Assembly: GCF_900103935.1 (NCBI RefSeq)
Contig: NZ_FNIC01000001.1
Span: 1-64,000 of the forward strand
DNA length: 64,000 nt
Reading direction: 5' to 3'
From: Nocardioides szechwanensis
Lineage (GTDB): Bacteria; Actinomycetota; Actinomycetes; Propionibacteriales; Nocardioidaceae
The notes beneath the pieces are model-generated. The model did not search any database. It was not told the origin of the DNA and was given only the letters and a program-made list of their open reading frames with translations. Below, one piece after another: positions 17,485-25,987 of this stretch (position 1 is its first letter; every line of letters starts with the position of its first letter). The translations under genes and the position numbers were made by a program.

Positions 17485-18057
17485 GTGGGCAAGGTCCACG
17501 ACGGGATCACGGGGCGCGTCCGGGCGTTCGTCGAGGCGCAGCCGGTGTTCTTCGTCGCCACCGCGCCCTCGGGCGACGGCGGGCACGTCAACGTCTCGCC
17601 GAAGGGGCTCGCCGACACGTTCGTGGTCGTCGACGAGCACACGGTCGCCTACCTCGACCTGACGGCCAGCGGGGCGGAGACGATCGCGCACCTGCGCCAG
17701 AACGGCCGGGTCACCGTGATGTTCTGCTCCTTCGAGGCCAAGCCCAACGTCGTGCGGCTCTACGGGCGCGGCCGGGTGGTGGGGCTCTACGACGAGGACT
17801 TCGCGGACTGGGCGGCGCGGTTCCCCGCGAACCCGGCGGCGCGCGCCGTGATCGTGGTCGACGTCGAGCGGGTCAGCGACTCCTGCGGCTACGCGCTGCC
17901 GCTCATGACGCTGGACGAGGAGCGCGACCTGCTCACGCCCAACATGGAGCGCCGCGGTGCCGAGGGCGTCGTCGAGTACCGACGGCTCAAGAACCGCACC
18001 AGCATCGACGGGATCCCCGCCTTCGACGACGACCCCGGCCCGGTGTCCGGCGCGTGA
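17485..18057 (+). CDS. Pyridoxamine 5'-phosphate oxidase family protein (PPOX class)
   Basis: The product has 190 residues and starts at GTG 17485. It has a split-barrel flavin-binding fold: FFVATAPSGDGGHVNVSPKG, AYLDLTASGAETIAHLRQNGRVTVMFCSFE and VVRLYGRGRVV. This subgroup (PPOX class, often F420- or FMN-linked) is common in actinobacteria and reduces or oxidises unknown small molecules. It lies 12 bases after ilvD and its stop overlaps the next gene's start, so it may be read from the ilvD promoter. Confidence 0.82.
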   Translation: MGKVHDGITGRVRAFVEAQPVFFVATAPSGDGGHVNVSPKGLADTFVVVDEHTVAYLDLTASGAETIAHLRQNGRVTVMFCSFEAKPNVVRLYGRGRVVGLYDEDFADWAARFPANPAARAVIVVDVERVSDSCGYALPLMTLDEERDLLTPNMERRGAEGVVEYRRLKNRTSIDGIPAFDDDPGPVSGA

Positions 18058-19091
18058 GCGCGCCACAGCCCGATCGCAGCGGCCCGGCCGTCTTCCTGGT
18101 GCTGCTGGTGATGGCGGCGCTGATCGTCGTGGCCTGGGGGGCCAGGAACCCGGCCCACACCCCGACCGCCCAGCCCGCCGACGAGCCCGTCGACGAGCCG
18201 TCGGCCACCGTGGCCCCGCCGTCGAGCCCCACGCCCAACCCGACGCCGACCCCGACACCGACCCCCACGCCGACCGACGTACCCCCGCTGCCGGAGACCC
18301 AGGACGCCACGCTGCCCGGCGGGCGCTACCGCGTCTTCGCGGGCAACCACTTCCTGGTCGCCTACTACGGCACCGCCGGCACCGGCGCCCTCGGCGTGCT
18401 CGGCGAGACCTCACCGAACCAGATGACGCGCCGGCTCGCCCGCGCCGCCGAGCCGTTCGCGCGGCCGGGGCAGCCGGTGCAGCCCGTCTACGAGCTGATC
18501 GTCACGGTCGCCGACCGGGCTCCGGGACCCGACGGTGACTACAGCCACGACATCGACCACGACGCCGTACGCCGCTACGTCGCGGCCGCCCACCGGCACG
18601 GCGCCCTGCTCCTGCTGGACATCCAGCCCGGCCGGTCGGACTTCCTCGACGTGGCGAAGCGCTGGGAGTGGGCGCTGCGCCACCCCAACGTCGGTCTCGC
18701 ACTCGACCCCGAGTGGCGGGTCGGCCGACGCCAGGTGCCCGCCGGGGTCATCGGCTCGGTGGGCGCGGCCGAGGTCAACAGCGTGTCCTCCTGGCTCTCG
18801 GACCTGACGGTCGCCCACGACCTCCCCGAGAAGCTGTTCGTGCTCCACCAGTTCCGCACCGCAATGATCGACAACGTCGACCGGATCCGGCAGCGACCGC
18901 GGCTCGCCCTGGTCCAGCACGTCGACGGGTTCGGCACCCGCGCGCAGAAGCTCGCGACGTACGGCGTGGTCGCCCGCCCCCACCAGTTCACGATGGGCTT
19001 CAAGCTGTTCTACGACGAGGACGTCAACCGGATGGGCCCGCCCGAGGTGCACCGGATCCGTCCTCCGGTGAGGTTCGTCAGCTTCCAGTGA
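18054..19091 (+). CDS. Membrane-anchored hypothetical protein with Pro/Thr linker
   Basis: The product has 345 residues and starts at GTG 18054, overlapping the previous stop by four bases. It has one N-terminal transmembrane segment (AVFLVLLVMAALIVVAWGA), a linker at about residues 40-80 rich in PTPTP, then a globular domain of about 260 residues outside the cell. Stretches such as GALLLLDIQPGRSDFLDVAKRWEW and VGLALDPEWRVG look like strand-loop elements of a TIM barrel with acidic residues at strand ends. I do not recognise the family with certainty. Its last 14 bases overlap the convergent aldose-epimerase gene. Confidence 0.75.
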   Translation: MSAPQPDRSGPAVFLVLLVMAALIVVAWGARNPAHTPTAQPADEPVDEPSATVAPPSSPTPNPTPTPTPTPTPTDVPPLPETQDATLPGGRYRVFAGNHFLVAYYGTAGTGALGVLGETSPNQMTRRLARAAEPFARPGQPVQPVYELIVTVADRAPGPDGDYSHDIDHDAVRRYVAAAHRHGALLLLDIQPGRSDFLDVAKRWEWALRHPNVGLALDPEWRVGRRQVPAGVIGSVGAAEVNSVSSWLSDLTVAHDLPEKLFVLHQFRTAMIDNVDRIRQRPRLALVQHVDGFGTRAQKLATYGVVARPHQFTMGFKLFYDEDVNRMGPPEVHRIRPPVRFVSFQ

Positions 19092-19983
19092 TCCGGAAGC
19101 TCCCGCGGTGGGTGTCGCCGGGCTCGAGCACGACCAGGTCGGTGCCGGAGCCGAAGGCGTCGGGCGGGCAGGTCATCGGCTCGACCGCGAGCGACTCGCG
19201 CGCCCGCGCGCCGTGGTCGTCGGCGGTGAAGGCGTGGAGCCAGGGGAACGTCGCGGGGTCGGACACCAGCCGGACCTCACGCCCCGACGCGGGGTCGCGC
19301 AGCACGACCGTCACCTCGTCGTCGGTCGGGTCGAGCGCGGTGAACGGGTGGTCGATCTGGGTGGCGCCGATCGCGCGTGGGCTGCGGAAGTCGAGCTCGG
19401 TGCCGGCGACCGGCTCCGCCGCGCCCGGGTGGCCGCGCTCGTCCATGGGGGCGTAGGACGACGCGGGCAGCGTGAGCTCGCACTCGTCGAGCCGGCGCCC
19501 GACGGTGAGGTAGGGGTGGTGTCCGGTGCCGTACGGCGCCCGTGCGGCGCCGACGTTGGTCGCCTCGACCGTGACCCGCAGGCCGCCGTCGCCGAGGTCG
19601 TAGGTGACCGTCAGGTCGAGGCTGGTGGGGTAGCCCGGCCGGGCCGGCAGGGTGCACGTCAGCACGGCCCGGCTGTCGCTGTGCGCCGTGACGGCCCAGA
19701 CCACCCAGCCGGCCAGTCCGTGCAGGGCGTTGCCCCGGGCGACCTCGTCGATCGGCAGCTGGTGCTCGACCCCGTCGAACGCGTAGCGGCCGTCGGCGAC
19801 GCGGTTGGGCCAGGGCGCGAGAACCCAGCCCCGGTAGGCGGGACAGGCCTCACCGGCCGGCCAGCCGGCCACCAGGTCGACCCCGTCACGGGTGAGCGTG
19901 CGAAGCGCGGCGCCGACGGTCACGACCTCGGCCCGGAACGGAGGGTGGTGGAGTGCCAGAACCTGGCCGGCCGGGTCGCGCAT
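19078..19983 (-). CDS. Aldose 1-epimerase family protein
   Basis: The product has 301 residues. It shows the galactose-mutarotase-like beta-sandwich: GWVLAPWPNRVADGRYAFDG, the catalytic histidine region GTGHHPYLTVG, and the C-terminal EPMTCPPDAFGSGTDL with the Glu/Pro-Met motif found in the YeaD/GalM-like group. Such enzymes interconvert alpha and beta sugar anomers. ATG 19983 is close to the divergent kynureninase start at 20050. It overlaps the end of the convergent hypothetical gene by 14 bases. Confidence 0.85.
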   Translation of the reverse strand: MRDPAGQVLALHHPPFRAEVVTVGAALRTLTRDGVDLVAGWPAGEACPAYRGWVLAPWPNRVADGRYAFDGVEHQLPIDEVARGNALHGLAGWVVWAVTAHSDSRAVLTCTLPARPGYPTSLDLTVTYDLGDGGLRVTVEATNVGAARAPYGTGHHPYLTVGRRLDECELTLPASSYAPMDERGHPGAAEPVAGTELDFRSPRAIGATQIDHPFTALDPTDDEVTVVLRDPASGREVRLVSDPATFPWLHAFTADDHGARARESLAVEPMTCPPDAFGSGTDLVVLEPGDTHRGSFRITGS

Positions 19984-20049
19984 GACCTCACTCTGGCACA
20001 GCGGGGTCGGGCGGATACGGTCACGACATCACCTCCCGACAGGAGCCCC

Positions 20050-21255
20050 GTGTCCCCCTCTGACGACCCCGACGCCCGCGACCCGCTGGCGCCCTTCCGC
20101 GACCTCTTCGTGGGCTCCGAGCAGCCCCTCGTCTACTTCGACGGCAACTCCCTGGGCCGTCCGTTGCGGGCGACCGGCCCCCGGCTCGCGGAGTTCGTCG
20201 AGGGCGAGTGGGGCGGCCGGCTGATCCGCGGCTGGGACGAGCGCTGGTTCGACCTCCCCGAGGTGATCGGCGACGACCTGGGCCGGGTCGTGCTCGGGGC
20301 GGGGCCCGGCCAGACCGTGGTCGGCGACTCCACCACCGTGCTGCTCTACAAGGCGATGCGGGGCGCGGTCGCGGCCCGCCCCGGGCGGACCGAGATCGTG
20401 CTCGACCGTGACAACTTCCCGACCGACCGCTACGTCGCCGACGGTGTCGCGCGCGAGTGCGGGCTGACGCTGCGCTGGATCGAGGTCGACACCGCCGGCG
20501 GCGTCGAGGCCGACCTGCTGGCCGAGGCGGTCGGGCCGCAGACGGCGCTGGTGCTGCTCAGCCACGTCGCCTACCGGTCGGCTCACCTGGCCGACGCCCG
20601 GGAGCTGACCCGGATCGCCCACGACGCGGGCGCGCTGGTCCTGTGGGACCTCAGCCACTCCGTGGGCTCGGTCCCGGTCGAGCTCGACGCCTGGGACGTC
20701 GACCTCGCCGTCGGCTGCACCTACAAGTACCTCAACGGCGGCCCCGGGGCGCCGGCGTTCGTCTACGTCGCCGAGCGGCTCCTCGACGAGGTGACCCAGC
20801 CGGTCCAGGGCTGGATGGGCGCCACCGACCCCTTCCTCATGGGCCCGGACTACCGGCCCGCTGCCGGCGTACGGCGGATGCTCAGCGGCACCCCGCCGGT
20901 GATCGGGATGCTGGCGATGCAGGACATGCTCTGCCTGCTCGAGAAGGCCGGCATGGACGCCGTACGCGCCAAGTCGGTCGCGCTCACCGAGCACGCCATC
21001 GCGTTGGCCGACTCGCGGCTGCCCGGCGTCTCCGTGGCCTCGCCGCGCGAGCCGTCGCGCCGGGGCGGCCACGTCACGCTCAACCACCCCGCGATGCGCG
21101 AGGTGACCGCTGCGCTGTGGGCGCAGGACGTCATCCCCGACTACCGCGACCCGCACGGCCTGCGGCTGGGGCTCTCGCCACTCTCCACCTCGTTCGCCGA
21201 GGTGGAGTCCGGGCTGGAGAGCGTCCGGGTCACGCTGGAGCGTCTGACCGCCTAG
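20050..21255 (+). CDS. kynU: Kynureninase
   Basis: The product has 401 residues. GTG 20050 is preceded by aggag at 20041-20045. It is a class V PLP-fold enzyme. Family blocks are VYFDGNSLGRPLRAT, GDSTTVLLYKAM, VLLSHVAYRSAHLAD, VLWDLSHSVGSVPVE (PLP-pyridine Asp), the Schiff-base lysine in GCTYKYLNGGPG, and GWMGATDPF. It cleaves kynurenine to anthranilate and alanine. No tryptophan dioxygenase or kynurenine formamidase gene lies beside it in this window, so the rest of the pathway must be elsewhere. Its stop shares CTAG with the convergent zinc-finger gene. Confidence 0.9.
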   Translation: MSPSDDPDARDPLAPFRDLFVGSEQPLVYFDGNSLGRPLRATGPRLAEFVEGEWGGRLIRGWDERWFDLPEVIGDDLGRVVLGAGPGQTVVGDSTTVLLYKAMRGAVAARPGRTEIVLDRDNFPTDRYVADGVARECGLTLRWIEVDTAGGVEADLLAEAVGPQTALVLLSHVAYRSAHLADARELTRIAHDAGALVLWDLSHSVGSVPVELDAWDVDLAVGCTYKYLNGGPGAPAFVYVAERLLDEVTQPVQGWMGATDPFLMGPDYRPAAGVRRMLSGTPPVIGMLAMQDMLCLLEKAGMDAVRAKSVALTEHAIALADSRLPGVSVASPREPSRRGGHVTLNHPAMREVTAALWAQDVIPDYRDPHGLRLGLSPLSTSFAEVESGLESVRVTLERLTA

Positions 21256-21593
21256 TGCACGTGGTCCTGCCAGTCGGCCGGGACGCGCCCCTCGGGACCG
21301 GGGACGGGCTGGTCGTCGGGGTGGGACTGCGGCGGGGCGAGCGGCTGGCCGGCCACCCCGGTCTCGCGGGTGTAGTCCCAGAACCAGTCCTCGCCGGGCT
21401 CGAAGCTGGTGATCACCGGGTGGCCGCTCTCGCGGAAGTGGGCGGTGGCGTGCTGGGCGGGAGAGCTGTCACAGCAGCCGATGTGGCCGCACTGCGCACA
21501 GCGCCGCAGGTGAACCCACCAGCCGCCGCCGGGGTCGCACTCGACGCAACCGGTGCCGCTGGGAGGGACGGTGGGGTCGATGCCGGCGGTCAT
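21252..21593 (-). CDS. UBP-type zinc finger protein
   Basis: The product has 113 residues. It has a zinc-finger UBP domain: GCVECDPGGGWWVHLRRC, CAQCGHIGCCDSSPAQHATAH and HPVITSF, with the Cys/His spacing of the ubiquitin-C-terminal-hydrolase zinc finger. In bacteria it is a small stand-alone protein of unknown role, common in actinobacteria. The C-terminal 40 residues are polar and Pro-rich. It is convergent with kynU, sharing CTAG as both stops. Confidence 0.88.
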   Translation of the reverse strand: MTAGIDPTVPPSGTGCVECDPGGGWWVHLRRCAQCGHIGCCDSSPAQHATAHFRESGHPVITSFEPGEDWFWDYTRETGVAGQPLAPPQSHPDDQPVPGPEGRVPADWQDHVH

Positions 21594-21602
21594 GTGACGA
21601 CG

Positions 21603-22251
21603 CTAGTCGTCGGGTGGAGACACGGGCGAGCGTCGGTCCACCCACCACTGGACGGCGAGCACGACGACGAACAGCGCGGTGATCCCCACGGCCGCCAGCG
21701 CGACGCTGTCGGCGCCCTTCTCGGCCGGGTCCAGGAACGGGTAGGGATACCAGCCGCTGGCCGCCCCGACGGTCAGCGTCAGCGCCAGCCACGCGAGTGG
21801 CCAGCCCAGGGTCGCCACCACGACCCCGCCGGTCATCCGCGGGCGTGGGCCGAACATCAGCCAGCCAGCCGGCCACGGCCAGGGCCGGCACGACCAGGTG
21901 GAGCATCTTGTCCGCGACGTTGCTCCAGCCGTCCAGGTCGAGCAACGGCCGCAGCAGCACGAAGTGCACCAGCCCGGTCACCGTGATCCCCGCGACCGAG
22001 GCCGCCCGCACGACCCGCCACGTCTCGCCGTCGCGGTCGGGACGACGCGTCAGCTGCACGGTCGTCACGAGGACCAACAGGTTGCTCTGGACGGTGAAGT
22101 AGGCGACGAAGCGCGCCAGCCGGATGCCGAGCGTCGGCGAGTCGGTCTCCGCCAGCACCGAGGCGCCGTCGACGACGAGGACCAGCTGGAGCAGGAGCGC
22201 CAGGAACGCGATGGCCGCGGTGACGGCATGCCAGCCGCGAGCCGTCTTCAT
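21603..22251 (-). pseudogene. Pr6Pr-type membrane protein, frameshifted
   Basis: From ATG 22251 the frame encodes membrane segments (AVTAAIAFLALLLQLVLVV, FVAYFTVQSNLLVLVTTVQ, ITVTGLVHFVLLRPLL, LHLVVPALAVAGWL) typical of the FAR-17a/AIG1-like Pr6Pr family. The remaining segments (MFGPRPRMTGGVVVATLGWP and on to the stop at 21603) lie in a different frame. The break coincides with three tandem GGCT units (minus strand, 21870-21859); with two units the protein would read through as about 214 residues, GWL-MFGP. The extra unit therefore inactivates or switches off the gene. An assembly or sequencing error is the alternative. Confidence 0.8.
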
Positions 22252-22282
22252 CCGCGCACCCTAGAACGCCTACGGTCGGTAC

Positions 22283-22864
22283 GTGCCCGATCTCACCGCG
22301 TTCGACCAACCCGTCGGCGACCTGGTGCCCGGCTGGGGTCCGCGGCAGCCGACCGACCCGCCGGCCGACGTCGCGGCCATGGAGGCGATGGTCGAGGCGA
22401 CGCTCTCCGCCCCCGGCATGGAGACGATGGTGCTGCGTCCTCTGGGCGGGACGGCCGCTGGGCTGGCGTCGTTCATGCGGATCGACCCGGGCTTCGGCCA
22501 GGTCGAGGTCGCCGGCGTGCTTTACGCGCGGTCGCTACAGCGCACCCGGGCCGCCACCGAGGCCATCCACCTGCTGGCGCGGCACGTCTTCGAGACGCTG
22601 GGCTACCGCCGCTTCGAGTGGAAGTGCGACAGCCTCAACGAGGCCTCACGGCGCGCGGCCCGGCGGCTCGGCTTCACCTACGAGGGCCGCTTCCGGCAGC
22701 ACATGGTCATCAAGGGCCGCAACCGCGACACCGACTGGTTCTCGATCACCGACGGCGAGTGGCCCGCCGTACGCGCTGCCCACGAGCAGTGGCTCGACCC
22801 CGCCAACTTCGACGAGGACGGGCGGCAGCGATCATCCCTGAGTGAGGCTGTCGGTGGGCTGTGA
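22283..22864 (+). CDS. GNAT family N-acetyltransferase
   Basis: The product has 193 residues with a GTG start at 22283. It is of the RimJ/RimL-like GNAT type: VEVAGVLYARSLQRTRAATEAIHLL takes the place of the acetyl-CoA loop, followed by LGYRRFEWKCDSLNEASRRAARRLGFTYEGRFRQ. This group acetylates amino groups of proteins or small molecules; the substrate is unknown. It is divergent from the frameshifted membrane-protein gene, 31 bases apart. Confidence 0.88.
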   Translation: MPDLTAFDQPVGDLVPGWGPRQPTDPPADVAAMEAMVEATLSAPGMETMVLRPLGGTAAGLASFMRIDPGFGQVEVAGVLYARSLQRTRAATEAIHLLARHVFETLGYRRFEWKCDSLNEASRRAARRLGFTYEGRFRQHMVIKGRNRDTDWFSITDGEWPAVRAAHEQWLDPANFDEDGRQRSSLSEAVGGL

Positions 22865-22877
22865 CAGGGTCGCCGGC

Positions 22878-23294
22878 ATGGACCAGCGGATCAGCTTCGT
22901 GACCCTCGCGGTCGCCGACCTCGACGCCTCGCGGACGTTCTACCTCGACGGGCTCGGGTGGACGGCCGCCCTGGACGTGCCGGGGGAGGTGCTGATGATC
23001 CAGGCCGGCGAGCACCTCGTGCTGTCGCTGTGGGACGTCACCGAGTTCGAGGCCGAGGTCGGCACCATCGTCCGCGGCACCGGCGTCGCGCCGTTCGCGC
23101 TGGCCCACAACGTGCCCACCAGGGCCGACGTCGACGCGGTCCTCGCGACCGCCCGCGCCGCCGGTGCCGACCCAGTCAACGACGCCTTCGAGCGGGAGTG
23201 GGGCGGCTACAGCGGTTACTTCGGCGACCCCGACGGGTATCGGTGGGAGATCGCCTTCAACCCCGGACCGATAGGACAGGTGGTGCTCCCATGA
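22878..23294 (+). CDS. VOC family (glyoxalase-like) protein
   Basis: The product has 138 residues from ATG 22878. It has a single vicinal-oxygen-chelate domain: FVTLAVADLDASRTFYLDGLGW in the first half and GGYSGYFGDPDGYRWEIAFNP in the second, with the usual metal-side Glu near the end. The substrate is unknown; members include glyoxalases, dioxygenases and resistance proteins. The stop overlaps the start of the PCD-VOC fusion by four bases, so the two VOC-bearing genes form a pair. Confidence 0.88.
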   Translation: MDQRISFVTLAVADLDASRTFYLDGLGWTAALDVPGEVLMIQAGEHLVLSLWDVTEFEAEVGTIVRGTGVAPFALAHNVPTRADVDAVLATARAAGADPVNDAFEREWGGYSGYFGDPDGYRWEIAFNPGPIGQVVLP

Positions 23295-23989
23295 GCGATG
23301 ACCAGAGCGATGACCAGAGCGACGACCCGAAGCGGACGCTGAGCGGGCACGACCTGGAGGCGCTGCTGCTGGCCGACTGGCGGATCCTCTTCTCCTCCCT
23401 GCACGCGCGCTTCGAGACCGGCGACTTCGCGACCGGGCTCCGGCTGGTCGACGGGATCGGCGCTGCCGCCGACGAGCTCGACCACCACCCCGACATCGAC
23501 CTGACCTACCCGAGCGTGACGGTGCGGCTCACCAGCCACGACGTGGGCGGCGTGACCAGCCGCGACGTCGAGCTCGCCCGCCGGATCAGCGACCTGGCCG
23601 GCAGTCTCGGCGCCAAGGCCGACCCGGGCTCGGTCTCCGTGGTCGAGCTGGGGCTCGACACCTGGGGCCACGAGGAGATCAAGCCTTTCTGGGCGGCGCT
23701 GCTGGGCTACGAGCCCTCCGACACCTACGAGCAGGAGCTCAACGACGCGTCGGGCACCCGCCCGACGATCTGGTTCCAGGAGACCGACCGCCACGAGACG
23801 CCGCGCCAGCGCTGGCACCTCGACATCCGGGTCCCGCCCGAGGTCGCCGAGCAGCGGGTCCGCGACGCGATCGGGGCCGGCGGCACGCTGGTCAGCGACG
23901 AGCGGGCGCCGACGTTCTGGGTGCTGGCCGACCCGCAGGGCAACCAGGCCTGCGTCACCACCTGGCTGGGCCGGAGCCACACCGCCTGA
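23291..23989 (+). CDS. Pterin-4a-carbinolamine dehydratase domain fused to a VOC domain
   Basis: The product has 232 residues. Residues about 15-110 form a PCD/DCoH domain (4a-hydroxytetrahydrobiopterin dehydratase) with the catalytic block ADELDHHPDIDLTYPSVTV and a His further on (SHDVGG). Residues about 115-232 form a VOC domain (VVELGLDTWGHEEIKPFWAALLG, ending WVLADPQGNQACVTTW). The very N-terminus repeats SDDQ, from a 12-base tandem repeat. No phenylalanine hydroxylase lies here. The fusion occurs in actinobacteria but its substrate is unknown to me. It directly precedes the ilvB regulatory region. Confidence 0.85.
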   Translation: MSDDQSDDQSDDPKRTLSGHDLEALLLADWRILFSSLHARFETGDFATGLRLVDGIGAAADELDHHPDIDLTYPSVTVRLTSHDVGGVTSRDVELARRISDLAGSLGAKADPGSVSVVELGLDTWGHEEIKPFWAALLGYEPSDTYEQELNDASGTRPTIWFQETDRHETPRQRWHLDIRVPPEVAEQRVRDAIGAGGTLVSDERAPTFWVLADPQGNQACVTTWLGRSHTA

Positions 23990-24019
23990 CTCGCTGCGCT
24001 CGTAGTCCCGGCCGCATGG

Positions 24020-24056
24020 TGGGACCGCCGTCCCGCATCCTGGGACGCCTGTCACA
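24020..24056 (+). promoter_or_regulatory. Two palindromic operator-like sites upstream of ilvB
   Basis: Two copies of TGGGAC-N4-GTCNCR stand here: 24020-24035 (TGGGACCGCCGTCCCG) and 24041-24056 (TGGGACGCCTGTCACA). Their starts are 21 bases apart, two turns of the helix. A third copy with the same CATCC prefix as the second lies upstream of the leuB leader at 60431. They precede the proposed promoter. I infer a binding site for a regulator of branched-chain amino acid genes; the protein is not identified. Confidence 0.6.
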
Positions 24057-24062
24057 CTTGCA

Positions 24063-24091
24063 TGACGGCACGAGACCCGCGGCGCTACGGT
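24063..24091 (+). promoter_or_regulatory. Putative promoter of ilvB leader
   Basis: A TAnnnT-type -10 (TACGGT, 24086-24091) lies seven bases before the leader-peptide ATG at 24098, so transcription probably starts at or very near that ATG (leaderless). A weak -35 candidate (TGACGG, 24063-24068) has 17-base spacing. Prediction only. Confidence 0.45.
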
Positions 24092-24097
24092 TGGCCC

Positions 24098-24139
24098 ATG
24101 CTTCACGACCTTCTTGTACGCACTGGACGCGCCAGCTGA
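24098..24139 (+). CDS. ilvB leader peptide (13 residues)
   Basis: The open frame reads MLHDLLVRTGRAS and stops at TGA 24137-24139. Four of 13 codons are Leu or Val, with Leu-Leu-Val consecutive at 24110-24118. It has no Shine-Dalgarno and seems to start at the transcript's 5' end. The stop lies within the pause-hairpin loop. Position, codon content and the following terminator are those of a transcription-attenuation leader, as known for ilvBNC in corynebacteria. Confidence 0.75.
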   Translation: MLHDLLVRTGRAS

Positions 24140-24195
24140 TCTCCGACCAGCCAGCGCGTCCACCCCTCGTTGCCCAGGCAACCGAGGGGTTTTTT
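24124..24195 (+). terminator. ilvB attenuator: pause hairpin and intrinsic terminator
   Basis: Arms TGGACGCGC (24124-24132) and GCGCGTCCA (24154-24162) form a perfect 9-bp hairpin overlapping the end of the leader peptide. It is followed directly by a terminator stem: CCCCTCG-TTGCC (24163-24174) with GGCAA-C-CGAGGGG (24177-24189), one bulge, then six T (24190-24195). Ribosome stalling at the Leu/Val codons would cover the first arm and should change pairing of the rest; the exact antiterminator is not obvious by eye. Confidence 0.85.
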
Positions 24196-24247
24196 GTTGG
24201 GCCACTCCCGGTAGCTAGTGCCGGACCAGACGAAGGATGACCACCAG

Positions 24248-25987
24248 ATGAGCGAGCAGCTCACAGGCGCACAGAGCCTGATCAAGTCACTGGAAGCAGC
24301 GGGCGCCGAGAACATCTTCGGCATCCCGGGCGGCGCGATCCTCCCCGCCTACGACCCGCTCATGGACTCCTCGATCCGGCACATCCTCGTACGCCACGAG
24401 CAGGGCGCGGGTCACGCGGCCCAGGGGTACGCCGCGGCCACCGGCAAGGTGGGCGTCTGCATGGCGACCTCCGGCCCGGGTGCGACCAACCTGGTGACGC
24501 CGATCGCCGACGCCCACATGGACTCCGTGCCGATGGTGGCCGTCACCGGGCAGGTCGGCGCCGCCTCGATCGGCACCGACGCCTTCCAGGAGGCCGACAT
24601 CCGCGGCATCACGATGCCGATCACCAAGCACAACTTCCTGGTCACCGACCCCGCCGACATCCCGCGCACGGTCGCCGAGGCGTTCTACATCGCCTCCACC
24701 GGCCGACCGGGTCCGGTGCTGGTCGACGTCGCCAAGTCGGCGCTCCAGGCGATGACGACGTACGAGTGGCCCTCCGAGCTGCACCTGCCCGGCTACCGCC
24801 CCGTCACCCGTCCGCACGCCAAGCAGATCCGCGAGGCCGCCCGGCTGATCCTCGAGTCGCGCCGTCCGGTGCTCTACGTCGGCGGCGGCACCATCCGCTC
24901 CGGCGCACACCGCGAGCTCAAGGTCCTGGCCGAGCTGACCGGCATGCCGGTCGTCACCACACTGATGGCTCGCGGTGCGTTCCCCGACAGCCACCCGCAG
25001 CACCTCGGCATGCCCGGCATGCACGGCACCGTCGCCGCGGTCGCCGGCCTCCAGCGCAGCGACCTGATCATCAGCCTCGGCGCCCGCTTCGACGACCGCG
25101 TCACCGGCAACCTCGACTCGTTCGCGCCGGGCGCCAAGGTCATCCACGCCGACATCGACCCGGCCGAGATCGGCAAGAACCGGCACGCCGACGTCCCGAT
25201 CGTGGGCGACGTGCGCGAGGTGCTCGGCGACCTGATCGTCGCGCTGCAGACCGAGGCCGACGCCGGCCACTCCGGCGACTACGAGGCCTGGGTGGAGTTC
25301 CTGGCCGGGGTCAAGACCAAGTACGCCCTCGGCTACGACACCCCGGCCACCGGGCTGGCGCCGCAGTACGTCATCGAGCGGCTCGGCGCCATCTCCGGCG
25401 AGGACACGATCTACACCGCGGGCGTCGGCCAGCACCAGATGTGGGCGGCCCAGTTCGTGAAGTACGAGAAGCCCATGACCTGGATCAACTCCGGCGGCCT
25501 CGGGACCATGGGCTTCGCCGTGCCCGCCGCGATGGGCGCCAAGGTCGGCTGCCCCGACCAGACGGTCTGGGCGATCGACGGCGACGGCTGCTTCCAGATG
25601 ACCAACCAGGAGCTCGCCACCTGCGCGATCAACGACATCCCGATCAAGGTCGCGATCATCAACAACGAGTCGCTCGGCATGGTCCGCCAGTGGCAGACGC
25701 TCTTCTACAACGAGCGCTACTCCAACACCGACCTGCACTCGAAGCGGATCCCCGACTTCGTCAAGCTCGCCGAGGCCTACGGCTGCGTCGGGCTCGCCTG
25801 CGAGGACCCTGCCGACGTCGACGCCACCATCCGCAAGGCGATGGAGATCAACGACGTGCCCGTGGTCGTGGACTTCCGCGTCCACCGCGACGCGATGGTG
25901 TGGCCGATGGTCGCCGCCGGCACCAGCAACGACGACATCAAGTACGCCCGTGACCTGGCGCCCGACTTCGAGGAGGACGACCTCTGA
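24248..25987 (+). CDS. ilvB: Acetolactate synthase large subunit
   Basis: The product has 579 residues. ATG 24248 is chosen because gaagga lies 9-14 bases upstream; GTG 24218 is in frame but too close to the terminator. It is a thiamine-diphosphate enzyme: catalytic Glu in [16 protein letters not shown], the FAD region [10 protein letters not shown], and the TPP motif [29 protein letters not shown]. It condenses pyruvate with pyruvate or 2-ketobutyrate, the first common step of valine, leucine and isoleucine synthesis. It heads ilvBNC and is controlled by the leader attenuator and probably by the palindromic sites upstream. Confidence 0.97.
   Translation: MSEQLTGAQSLIKSLEAAGAENIFGIPGGAILPAYDPLMDSSIRHILVRHEQGAGHAAQGYAAATGKVGVCMATSGPGATNLVTPIADAHMDSVPMVAVTGQVGAASIGTDAFQEADIRGITMPITKHNFLVTDPADIPRTVAEAFYIASTGRPGPVLVDVAKSALQAMTTYEWPSELHLPGYRPVTRPHAKQIREAARLILESRRPVLYVGGGTIRSGAHRELKVLAELTGMPVVTTLMARGAFPDSHPQHLGMPGMHGTVAAVAGLQRSDLIISLGARFDDRVTGNLDSFAPGAKVIHADIDPAEIGKNRHADVPIVGDVREVLGDLIVALQTEADAGHSGDYEAWVEFLAGVKTKYALGYDTPATGLAPQYVIERLGAISGEDTIYTAGVGQHQMWAAQFVKYEKPMTWINSGGLGTMGFAVPAAMGAKVGCPDQTVWAIDGDGCFQMTNQELATCAINDIPIKVAIINNESLGMVRQWQTLFYNERYSNTDLHSKRIPDFVKLAEAYGCVGLACEDPADVDATIRKAMEINDVPVVVDFRVHRDAMVWPMVAAGTSNDDIKYARDLAPDFEEDDL

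Noticed and set aside
15706..18414. 902-codon minus-strand open frame opposite ilvD and the PPOX gene
   Set aside because: Antisense shadow of well-supported genes, with low-complexity composition rich in His, Asp, Gly and Arg.
23294..23325. 12-base tandem repeat gatgaccagagc
   Set aside because: It lies in frame and codes a disordered SDDQ N-terminus; two units only, no sign of regulation.
24218..24247. GTG 24218 as the ilvB start
   Set aside because: It lies 22 bases after the terminator T-run without a ribosome site, while ATG 24248 has a good Shine-Dalgarno.
24287..25885. 532-codon minus-strand open frame opposite ilvB
   Set aside because: Mirror frame of ilvB with composition typical of antisense high-GC frames.
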